Below are positions 18,258-25,059 of a DNA stretch of 64,000 nucleotides, one piece after another. Position numbers and translations under genes: made by a program. Under the pieces are notes generated by a model, which saw nothing but the letters and a program-made list of their open reading frames with translations, did not search any database and had not been told where the DNA came from. How positions within the stretch are numbered: position 1 is the first letter of the stretch; each line of letters opens with the position of its first letter. The stretch covers positions 62,001-126,000 of the forward strand of contig CANMIX010000012.1 in NCBI GenBank assembly GCA_947497985.1. Direction: 5' to 3'. The stretch comes from an uncultured Paracoccaceae bacterium (GTDB lineage: Bacteria > Pseudomonadota > Alphaproteobacteria > Rhodobacterales > Rhodobacteraceae).

Positions 18258-18845
18258 ATGAAACATTTTGCACTCGCACTCGCATTCGTCGCCTGCAGCC
18301 CTGCGGCTTGGGCGGCGGAGAAGTTAAGCCTGAACGAGCTTTCAGGCTATTTGAACACGTTGAAAACGGCCGCGGCCAGTTTCACGCAGGTCAACGACGA
18401 TGGCAGCTTGTCCACGGGCAAGCTGTATCTGCACCGTCCGGGCAGGATGCGGTTTGAATACTCCGGACCAGATGCGCCTGTTGTCATTGCCAGTGCAGGC
18501 GCTGTGATGATCCAGGATCCAAAGTCGAACCAACCGCCTGAGACATACCCACTGCGCCGTACGCCTTTGTCGGTGATCCTTGCGCGGACTGTGGATTTAA
18601 ACCGGGCCGATATGGTTGTTGGGCATAGTTTTGATGGCACGGCGACGATTGTTCGCGCCCAAGACCCGGAACATCCTGAATATGGCAGCATCGATCTGAT
18701 GTTTACGGGTGAGCCAGTGCAGCTGCGAAAATGGGTGATCAACGACGATGCAGGCGGTCAGACGACCGTTGTGCTTGGCGCGTTGGAAACCGGTCTAAAG
18801 CTGAGCTCAAAACTGTTTAATGCTGAGCGCGATTCTGATCGCTAA
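18258..18845 (+). CDS. lolA: Outer-membrane lipoprotein carrier LolA
   Basis: Periplasmic chaperone of 195 residues that takes lipoproteins from LolCDE and carries them to the outer membrane. It has a signal peptide (MKHFALALAFVACSPAAWA). The mature part shows the LolA pattern: SFTQVNDDGSLSTGKLYLHRPGRMRFEY, then a hydrophobic cavity sheet (VVIASAGAVMIQDP) and PLSVILA. Alphaproteobacteria usually lack LolB; I see none here. It probably shares transcripts with ftsK, a linkage seen in many proteobacteria. Confidence 0.93.
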   Translation: MKHFALALAFVACSPAAWAAEKLSLNELSGYLNTLKTAAASFTQVNDDGSLSTGKLYLHRPGRMRFEYSGPDAPVVIASAGAVMIQDPKSNQPPETYPLRRTPLSVILARTVDLNRADMVVGHSFDGTATIVRAQDPEHPEYGSIDLMFTGEPVQLRKWVINDDAGGQTTVVLGALETGLKLSSKLFNAERDSDR

Positions 18846-18864
18846 GCTCATACTTGGAAAACAG

Positions 18865-18898
18865 AAAAAGCCCGCCTGAAGTATTCGGCGGGCTTTTT
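18865..18898. terminator. Bidirectional terminator between lolA and the lytic transglycosylase gene
   Basis: AAAAAGCCCGCC / GGCGGGCTTTTT, perfect 12-base arms. The A-run and T-run flank the stem, so it can act on both convergent genes. Confidence 0.92.
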
Positions 18899-18913
18899 GC
18901 GTCTATGTGGTGT

Positions 18914-19498
18914 TCAGCGGAATTTACGGCAGGTGGCCAGCTGGGCTTGATAGTCGCGGGAACGCGCTTCGACGTTACCAGCAACCCGCAACAGCCAGGC
19001 TTTGCTACGGTAAGAACCACGAGCATAACCGGTGTGCCCTTCGTGATAGGCCAAATACTGGTTGCGCGTATCCCAAAGCGAGATGCCGTTCTTCTTCTGG
19101 GTTTGGTTCATGTACCAACCCATGAAATCGGTGGCGTCCTGGATGCGATCTCGACGTGCAAAACGGCGTCCTGTGGCATCCACGTAGTCGTCCCACGTGC
19201 CATCCAACGCTTGGCTATATCCATAGGCGCTGGATTGCCGACCCGCGGGGATCACACCCAAAATATACTGATGAGGTGTGCGTGCTTTGGCGCGAAATTT
19301 GCTTTCTTGGTGGATGGTCGCCATTTGAACGTGAACAGGCACGCCCCATTTACGTTCGGTGGCTTTGAAAGCTCGCAGGTAGTCTGGTTTTTGCGATATG
19401 ATGCTGCACGCGTTGTCCAAATTACGCGGTGGCGTGCTTCCGCCGCCACATGACGCCACAAGCAACACCATAAATATGGCGCATATCAATCTGCTCAT
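18914..19498 (-). CDS. SLT-type lytic transglycosylase lipoprotein
   Basis: A 194-residue protein. A lipoprotein signal ends in LVASC (Cys17). A goose-lysozyme/SLT-like domain follows, with the probable catalytic Glu65 in MATIHQESKFRAKA and later AYGYSQALDGTWDDY, ATDFMGWYMNQ and YLAYHEGHTGY. This is the 'transglycosylase SLT domain' lipoprotein family common in Rhodobacteraceae. It would cleave peptidoglycan to anhydro-muropeptides from the periplasmic face of the outer membrane. The catalytic residue is assigned by motif, not tested. Confidence 0.85.
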   Translation of the reverse strand: MSRLICAIFMVLLVASCGGGSTPPRNLDNACSIISQKPDYLRAFKATERKWGVPVHVQMATIHQESKFRAKARTPHQYILGVIPAGRQSSAYGYSQALDGTWDDYVDATGRRFARRDRIQDATDFMGWYMNQTQKKNGISLWDTRNQYLAYHEGHTGYARGSYRSKAWLLRVAGNVEARSRDYQAQLATCRKFR

Positions 19499-19707
19499 TT
19501 GCCTGTCTTTCGTTGTTTTGCCCTTATTTTACAGGATCTGCAGGCAATAGAAACCACTTTCATACAGCGGTGGCAGAGCTGTGAACACGACCCCTGCGCC
19601 GCACTGTATTGCAGCGCGTCACAAACTGTTTCCCTGATTCATTGTGGCAAAAGTTGGACAAAATCTTAATTTTTAAGATAGAACAGATGTACAAAAGGCA
19701 GAGAGCA

Positions 19708-20034
19708 ATGTTGAGTACACACGCAAAATATAAGCTGGGTCAGGTTGTCCGGCACCGAAAGCACCCGTTTCGGGGCGTGGTTTTCGATGTTGATCCGCAG
19801 TTTTCCAATACGGAAGAATGGTATCAGGCGATCCCAGAGGGCAGCCGCCCTTCCAAAGAACAACCCTTCTACCATCTGCTCGCTGAAAACGAGCAGAGCT
19901 TTTATGTGGCCTATGTGTCGGAACAGAATTTGATCGCCGACTATTCCGGCGAACCAATTGAACATCCAGATGTGCCCGACATGTTTGGTAACTTTGATGG
20001 CGCAGCTTATGCGCTGCATTATCAAATGAACTGA
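19708..20034 (+). CDS. hspQ: Heat shock protein HspQ
   Basis: A 108-residue HspQ/YccV-like protein, a specificity factor that enhances Lon proteolysis and, in E. coli, affects DnaA stability. The family core is unmistakable: AKYKLGQVVRHRKHPFRGVVFDVDPQFSNTE (quoted in part: GQVVRHRKHPFRGV), YHLLAENEQSFYVAYVSEQNL and HPDVPDMFG. The start is either the ATG at 19708 or 19687; I favour 19708 by family length. A short palindrome lies in the promoter region at 19663-19679. A strong terminator follows. Confidence 0.93.
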   Translation: MLSTHAKYKLGQVVRHRKHPFRGVVFDVDPQFSNTEEWYQAIPEGSRPSKEQPFYHLLAENEQSFYVAYVSEQNLIADYSGEPIEHPDVPDMFGNFDGAAYALHYQMN

Positions 20035-20060
20035 GTCGATTCGAACCGACGGTTGAGGTA

Positions 20061-20082
20061 GGGGGCACGTGGCCCCCTTTTT
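20061..20082 (+). terminator. Rho-independent terminator after hspQ
   Basis: Stem GGGGGC / GCCCCC with loop ACGTG followed by TTTTT. Confidence 0.9.
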
Positions 20083-20084
20083 GT

Positions 20085-21662
20085 CTAATAGCCGATGGCA
20101 CAGCCGTCTTTGCGCGGATCACTGGCCCCTTCCAAAACACCGTTGTCGTGAATTTGGATCGCTTGCGAACCGCCCAATGGCGTATCAGGCACCTCCACAT
20201 TGTGACCAAGGTCGGTGAGTTCTTGCAAAACACTTGCGCTGTAGCCGCGTTCGACTTTTAACACGCCGCCATCGGAGAATGCGCGCGGAGCCTCCATCGC
20301 AGCTTGGGGATCCAGCCCAAAGTCGGTCAGATTCGAGACGAAACGTGCGTGCCCGGTTGGCTGATACGCGCCGCCCATCACCCCAAATGGCATCGAGACT
20401 TTGCCGTTTTTCCGCAGCATGCCTGGTATGATCGTATGCATCGGGCGTTTGCCACCTGCCAGCTCGTTCGGGTGGCCAGGGGTCAGGTTAAATCCGGCGC
20501 CGCGGTTCTGCAGCAGAATGCCAAATTTCTCAGACGCGATGCCCGAGCCAAAACCGTGGTAAATAGAATAGATCAGCGATACCGCCATCCGGTCACGGTC
20601 CACCACTGTGATGTAAACGGTGTCCTTGTGAACAGCCTCGCTCAGTGGGGCAGGGGCGTTGATCACAGATTTTGTGTCGATCAGGGCGGCCAATTGCTGC
20701 GCGGTCTCAGGTGACAGCATATGCTCCAATCGACTGGTGTGATCTGGGTCCGTGATAAACCGATTGCGCGCGTCATAGGCCAGTTTTGTTGCTTCGGCCT
20801 CAATATGGATGCGCGCTGCACCCCAAGGATCCATGCCGACCAAATCAAAGTGTTTTAGGATGTTCAGCAAAAGAATCGCAGTTGCACCTTGGCCATTGGG
20901 TGGATGCTCTACGATGTCCACATCATTGTATGTACCACTGACTGGGTTGGCTGCGGTTGCCTTGGCCTCCGCGAAGTCATCGGCACTGTGGACGCCGCCC
21001 AGAGTGTTCAGCGCTGACAGCATGTCATCGGCAACTTCGCCTGTGTAAAATGCCTCGCGTCCGTCGCGGGCAATACGCCGCAGGACTTCGGCTTGGCCCG
21101 GAGCGCGAAAGATCTGCCCGACTTTGGGCGTTTGGCCGTCAAACAGGAAACTTTGGCGGCCGGCGTCTTTCAGCTTGGCTGCGTCTTTGGCCCAGTCAAA
21201 GGCGACGCGCGGGGCAACAGGAACGCCAGTCTCTGCATAGTGGATGGCAGGAGATAGAACCGTGCCAAGATCCAGGCGCCCTTCTGTGCGGTTGAGGTGG
21301 CAAAAGGCGTCTATCGCACCCGGGACCGTCACGGCCTCGGCACTATAGAGGGGCACTTGCGTCAGGCCTTTGGCGCGGAGGTCGGCGGCGTTGGCGGCAG
21401 CTGGCGCGCGACCCGATCCGTTTACAGCGCGGATTTGTGCCTCTCCCGCCCGATTGTAGAGGACAAAGCAATCGCCACCGATTCCGGTCATCTGTGGTTC
21501 GCAAATGCCAAGGAGAACCGCGCCAGCTATCGCTGCGTCCATTGCATTGCCACCCTGTTTCAAAACATCGACCGCTGCCTGTGCAGCAAGCGGATGAGAT
21601 GTGGCGCACATGCCATTTTGAGCCCAAACGGCTGATCGTTTTGGTTGGTGAAAATCGCGCAT
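20085..21662 (-). CDS. Gamma-glutamyltransferase-family Ntn hydrolase
   Basis: A 525-residue member of the GGT family, which self-cleaves into two chains at a Thr that becomes the nucleophile. The cleavage site is HKDTVYITVVDRD (Thr348), and the N-terminal GGNAMDAAIA and TGIGGDCF motifs are standard. In place of the PPSSGG seen in classic GGTs it has PPNGQG (about 254-259), and there is no evident signal peptide. Both point to a cytoplasmic GGT-like amidohydrolase rather than a true periplasmic glutathione hydrolase. The substrate is open. It stands alone. Confidence 0.88.
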   Translation of the reverse strand: MRDFHQPKRSAVWAQNGMCATSHPLAAQAAVDVLKQGGNAMDAAIAGAVLLGICEPQMTGIGGDCFVLYNRAGEAQIRAVNGSGRAPAAANAADLRAKGLTQVPLYSAEAVTVPGAIDAFCHLNRTEGRLDLGTVLSPAIHYAETGVPVAPRVAFDWAKDAAKLKDAGRQSFLFDGQTPKVGQIFRAPGQAEVLRRIARDGREAFYTGEVADDMLSALNTLGGVHSADDFAEAKATAANPVSGTYNDVDIVEHPPNGQGATAILLLNILKHFDLVGMDPWGAARIHIEAEATKLAYDARNRFITDPDHTSRLEHMLSPETAQQLAALIDTKSVINAPAPLSEAVHKDTVYITVVDRDRMAVSLIYSIYHGFGSGIASEKFGILLQNRGAGFNLTPGHPNELAGGKRPMHTIIPGMLRKNGKVSMPFGVMGGAYQPTGHARFVSNLTDFGLDPQAAMEAPRAFSDGGVLKVERGYSASVLQELTDLGHNVEVPDTPLGGSQAIQIHDNGVLEGASDPRKDGCAIGY

Positions 21663-21837
21663 GCCTCAGTCTCCCTGTCTGGCTCGCCTAGATGACGATC
21701 CAAGGTGGTCTACTGTCGACAATGACGCAAGGTCGGTGAACAAGGTAAGTGTTCACGTCTGGATATGTGCCAATCGGTTTCGCAAATTTATGTGCAAAAC
21801 GGTGGCTGCAGGTGTGCTGGTTCGGAGCCTTGGGCGG

Positions 21838-22275
21838 TTAAACCGATGTCATCTGGATCTCAAAGCTGAGCTGAAGGTTGTTTTCCCCTTCGCTGCGTTC
21901 GTAGTGGATGTCGCTTGTCAGCTCCCGGATCAGGAACCAACCAAACCCACCTTCGGGTAGATCTTCCAGAGGTCCCTCCAACGATTGGGCTTCCCCGGCG
22001 GGCAATTGCCCATTGGGAATTGGGGCGCCCGCATCCCGGATCAGGATTGAGAGTTTTTCTTCTTCCAATTGGCAGCGTATGTTTACGTCGCCGGGAGCAT
22101 TGCCGGCATAGGCATGCTCCACAACGTTGTTGACGGCTTCGGCCAAGGCAATTTGGACTTCGCCGATGCGTGTTTCCGGAAGCCCGCGATCGCGCAGCTG
22201 GTCAACAACCGAATTGATGCCTGTACGGGCCTCCAACTCAGTTGCCGCAAACGAGCAGGCAAAGGTTTCTTCCAT
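21838..22275 (-). CDS. RsbW-like anti-sigma factor / serine kinase
   Basis: A 145-residue HATPase_c_2 protein of the RsbW/SpoIIAB type. The N-box is visible as IALAEAVNNVVEHAY, then an ATP-lid region with LIRDAGAPIPNGQLP and EGGFGWFLIRELTSDI. Such proteins bind a sigma factor or another partner and phosphorylate a STAS antagonist. The ATG at 22275 follows AAAGAG; a TTG at 22296 is less likely. It lies 36 bases downstream of the STAS gene, so the two form a partner-switching pair. No sigma factor or PP2C phosphatase is adjacent. Confidence 0.88.
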   Translation of the reverse strand: MEETFACSFAATELEARTGINSVVDQLRDRGLPETRIGEVQIALAEAVNNVVEHAYAGNAPGDVNIRCQLEEEKLSILIRDAGAPIPNGQLPAGEAQSLEGPLEDLPEGGFGWFLIRELTSDIHYERSEGENNLQLSFEIQMTSV

Positions 22276-22311
22276 CGATGGTACTCTTTGAGACAAAACT
22301 ATACGCCGAAC

Positions 22312-22656
22312 TTATGTTTCTGCTGCAACGCCGCCTGTGGCTTCTTCGAGCGTGGCATACAGATTGAACACTGTATCCATGCGAGTCAGTCTGAAGACTT
22401 TGTCCACGACAGGGGTTAACCCCGCCAAATCCAGTTTGCGCGCACCGCCGAGTTGTTTCATTGCCGCAACAATCGCGCCAAGTCCGCTGGAATCAATAAA
22501 TTTAACTTCGGAAAGATCAAGGATCACACGTTCTGGACCGTTGTCTGTCTGGCTCCGCATATCTTCTTTGAATTGAATCGCCATAGCGGCGTCGATACGC
22601 TCAGCATTGACAGAAACCACCTGGGTGCCGTCGATCATTGTACTGGTCAGAGTCAT
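22312..22656 (-). CDS. STAS-domain anti-sigma factor antagonist (RsbV-like)
   Basis: A 114-residue single STAS domain. The conserved phosphorylation loop is VKFIDSSGLGAIV, with the target serine at 56 or 57. In the known scheme the unphosphorylated protein binds the RsbW-type kinase and releases its client. It is first in a two-gene unit with the kinase downstream and divergent from the thiolase gene. Confidence 0.92.
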   Translation of the reverse strand: MTLTSTMIDGTQVVSVNAERIDAAMAIQFKEDMRSQTDNGPERVILDLSEVKFIDSSGLGAIVAAMKQLGGARKLDLAGLTPVVDKVFRLTRMDTVFNLYATLEEATGGVAAET

Positions 22657-22749
22657 AGTGTTTCCCGGTAAGTAGCCGTCTTTGGAGTTAATCTATCCGC
22701 TAAATCTTTCGATCAGGTAAGAGTTTCACTTAAAATTGGAGGAGTTTGA

Positions 22750-23922
22750 ATGGGAAATGTATGTATTTGCGGCGCTAGGCGCACGCCTATGGGAGGGTTT
22801 CAGGGCATATTTGCAGATGTTGCGGCTCAGGATCTTGGCGGTGTCGCGATCAAAGCTGCGTTGCAAGACGCAAAGGTCGAAAGCGTCGACGAAGTGCTGA
22901 TGGGCTGCGTTTTGTCTGCAGGCCTGGGTCAAGCACCCGCGCGCCAGGCGGCCTTCAACGGTGGGTTGGGAGAAGAGGTCCCAGCCACCACGTTGAACAA
23001 AATGTGCGGTTCAGGCATGAAAACGACCATGATGGCATTTTACCAGATTGCCTTAGGCCATGCCGATATGATGGTGGCAGGGGGCATGGAAAGTATGACG
23101 AATGCTCCCTATCTTTTGCCAAACATGCGCGGCGGTGCGCGCATTGGGCATGGTCAAACCCAAGATCACATGTTTCTGGACGGGCTTGAAGACGCCTACG
23201 ACAAGGGACGCTTGATGGGGACATTTGCCGAGGATTGTGCTGAAAAGTACCAATTCACGCGGGATGCTCAGGATGAATACGCGCTGCAATCGTTGTCAAA
23301 TGCTCTTCGGGCGCAGGCCGAGGGGGCTTTTGTTGACGAGGTCTCATCTGTAACCGTCGCTTCACGCAAAGGCGAAGCCGTGTTTGATATAGACGAGCAA
23401 CCACAGAACGCCCGGCCTGAGAAGATCCCGACCCTGCGTCCGGCTTTCAGGAAAGATGGCACTGTGACTGCAGCCAACGCGTCCTCGATTTCGGATGGCG
23501 CAGCGGCCCTTGTGCTTGCGTCCCAAAGGGCGGCTGAAACCCGTGGCCTGCCCGTGCGAGCCCGTATCGTTGGTCACGCCAGCCATGCGCAAGCGCCGGG
23601 ATGGTTTACAACTGCCCCGGTACCTGCGGCGCAAAAATTGCTCAAACACATTGGATGGTCCGTTGATGATGTTGATCTGTGGGAAGTGAACGAAGCCTTT
23701 GCAGTGGTGCCAATGGCCTTCATGCATGAAATGGGCATCTCCCGCGAGCAGATGAATGTGAATGGCGGCGCCTGTGCACTTGGTCATCCCATTGGTGCCT
23801 CTGGCGCACGTATTATCGTCACGCTTTTGAACGCTTTGGAGAAACGCGGTCTAAAGCGGGGAATCGCGGCCATCTGCATCGGCGGAGGCGAGGGGACGGC
23901 TATTGCGATCGAACGCAGCTGA
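22750..23922 (+). CDS. Thiolase (acetyl-CoA C-acetyltransferase family)
   Basis: A 390-residue thiolase. It condenses or cleaves acyl-CoA through Cys86 (LNKMCGSGMK), with His346 in CALGHPIGASGAR, Cys376 in AAICIGGGEG and the NEAF motif. All active-site residues are in the right places. Length and motifs fit acetyl-CoA acetyltransferase; whether it works in synthesis or beta-oxidation is not clear, as no other acyl-CoA gene is near. A ribosome site (GGAGGAG) precedes the ATG at 22750, and a terminator follows. Confidence 0.92.
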   Translation: MGNVCICGARRTPMGGFQGIFADVAAQDLGGVAIKAALQDAKVESVDEVLMGCVLSAGLGQAPARQAAFNGGLGEEVPATTLNKMCGSGMKTTMMAFYQIALGHADMMVAGGMESMTNAPYLLPNMRGGARIGHGQTQDHMFLDGLEDAYDKGRLMGTFAEDCAEKYQFTRDAQDEYALQSLSNALRAQAEGAFVDEVSSVTVASRKGEAVFDIDEQPQNARPEKIPTLRPAFRKDGTVTAANASSISDGAAALVLASQRAAETRGLPVRARIVGHASHAQAPGWFTTAPVPAAQKLLKHIGWSVDDVDLWEVNEAFAVVPMAFMHEMGISREQMNVNGGACALGHPIGASGARIIVTLLNALEKRGLKRGIAAICIGGGEGTAIAIERS

Positions 23923-23954
23923 CTGCACCACGCTGAAATTCTAAGCAAAATCTG

Positions 23955-23981
23955 AGCGCGTTCAGTAGAGCGCGCTTTTTT
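23955..23981 (+). terminator. Terminator after the thiolase gene
   Basis: Stem AGCGCG / CGCGCT with a 10-base loop, followed by TTTTT. Confidence 0.7.
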
Positions 23982-23994
23982 GCGGGCTCTCTGT

Positions 23995-24059
23995 GTGAAA
24001 AAATGGTTGATAATTTCACGAATCTCAGGAATCAGTGAAAAACAGATCAATAATTTCAC
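23995..24059 (+). promoter_or_regulatory. Tandem palindromic operator upstream of the XRE-cupin regulator
   Basis: Two sites of the form GTGAAA-N13-TTTCAC at 23995-24019 and 24035-24059. They are identical at 20 of 25 positions and start 40 bases apart, close to four helical turns. They sit just ahead of the regulator start, so autoregulation or control of the downstream catabolic genes is a natural reading. That function is inference. Confidence 0.6.
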
Positions 24060-24070
24060 GAGAGCACGCA

Positions 24071-24640
24071 GTGAACGACTTGACGCAAAACCGAGAAACA
24101 TTGGGTGCAGACCTACGGGCCTTGCGCAAAGCACGTGGGATGACCCTTACAGATCTGTCCGAAAGGCTGGGACGCTCGGTTGGCTGGCTCAGTCAGGTTG
24201 AACGCGACAAGTCGGAACCGACAATCTCTGATCTACGCCAGATCGCCAGCTGTCTTGATGTTCCGATGTCGATGCTTTTTTCTCACTCCGCATCACCGGT
24301 TGAGGAGCAGGGCTACATCGTGCGCGCAGGCGCGCGTCGTCCGATCGGTTCCGGCGAAGAAGGTCTGATCGAAGAGCTGCTGTCGCCGGATCTCACCGAT
24401 GATTTCGAGATGGTGCATTCAACCTTTGCCCCTCAGTCGCGGATGCAGGTTCCCGCCAATCGCCCCACGCAAGAAGTCGGCTATATGATTTCCGGCCGTC
24501 TTGAGCTGCAGATCGGAGAACGTCAATTCTCGGTCGGGCCCGGCGATAGTTTCCGCATCCGGCATGAACCCTACCAATGGGCCAACCCTTATGACGAAGT
24601 TGCTGTGGCCATTTGGGTCATCGCGCCACCTGTCTATTGA
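24071..24640 (+). CDS. XRE-family regulator with C-terminal cupin
   Basis: A 189-residue transcription factor. The N-terminal helix-turn-helix (about 12-65) contains LGADLRALRKARGMTLTDLSERLGRSVGWLSQVERDKSEP (quoted in short: SVGWLSQVER). A C-terminal cupin follows (about 110-185, VGYMISGRLELQIGE and VGPGDSFRIRHEPYQW). Such regulators, related to PuuR, sense small metabolites in the cupin and control amine or amino-acid catabolism. I chose the GTG at 24071, with GAGAG upstream; an alternative GTG at 24035 lies inside the second operator palindrome. It heads the cluster leading to the GFA and flavoprotein genes. Confidence 0.85.
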   Translation: MNDLTQNRETLGADLRALRKARGMTLTDLSERLGRSVGWLSQVERDKSEPTISDLRQIASCLDVPMSMLFSHSASPVEEQGYIVRAGARRPIGSGEEGLIEELLSPDLTDDFEMVHSTFAPQSRMQVPANRPTQEVGYMISGRLELQIGERQFSVGPGDSFRIRHEPYQWANPYDEVAVAIWVIAPPVY

Positions 24641-24657
24641 AACAAAGGAGCGAAACG

Positions 24658-25029
24658 ATGATTTCTGGAAACTGCCTCTGTGGTCAGATCACATTTGAAA
24701 CCGAGGCTAAGGCGACTTCCGCCAGCATGTGTCATTGCGTTCAATGTAGCAAACAATCCGGCGGCGTTTGGGCATCTGCGCAGGTGCATGAAGATGCGCT
24801 GAAAATCACGGGCGATGTAAGCTGGTTTGAAGCTTCCACAACCGCAAAACGCGGGTTCTGCGCACTCTGCGGATCATCCCTGTTCTGGCAGGCACATGAC
24901 GAAGATCAGATCAGTTTCGCCCTCGGTGCTGTGAATGCACCCACCGGCATCACCTTGGAAAGACACATCTTTACGGCAGACAAGAGCGATTACTATTCGA
25001 TCGCTGACGGTCTGACGCAAAAACCTTAA
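24658..25029 (+). CDS. GFA-family (glutathione-dependent formaldehyde-activating-like) protein
   Basis: A 123-residue single GFA/CENP-V domain. The zinc-site cysteines are clear: CLC near residue 6, MCHCVQCS around 24-30, and FCALCGSS around 71-76. The prototype, Gfa of Paracoccus, was reported to speed the reaction of formaldehyde with glutathione, though most members are uncharacterised. Its place between an amine-type regulator and a demethylating flavoprotein would suit formaldehyde handling; this is inference. The ATG at 24658 has AAAGGAG just upstream, 17 bases after the regulator stop, so it is co-transcribed. Confidence 0.88.
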   Translation: MISGNCLCGQITFETEAKATSASMCHCVQCSKQSGGVWASAQVHEDALKITGDVSWFEASTTAKRGFCALCGSSLFWQAHDEDQISFALGAVNAPTGITLERHIFTADKSDYYSIADGLTQKP

Positions 25030-25059
25030 ACCTTCACTCTTCCAACTGGATTGCAGATC

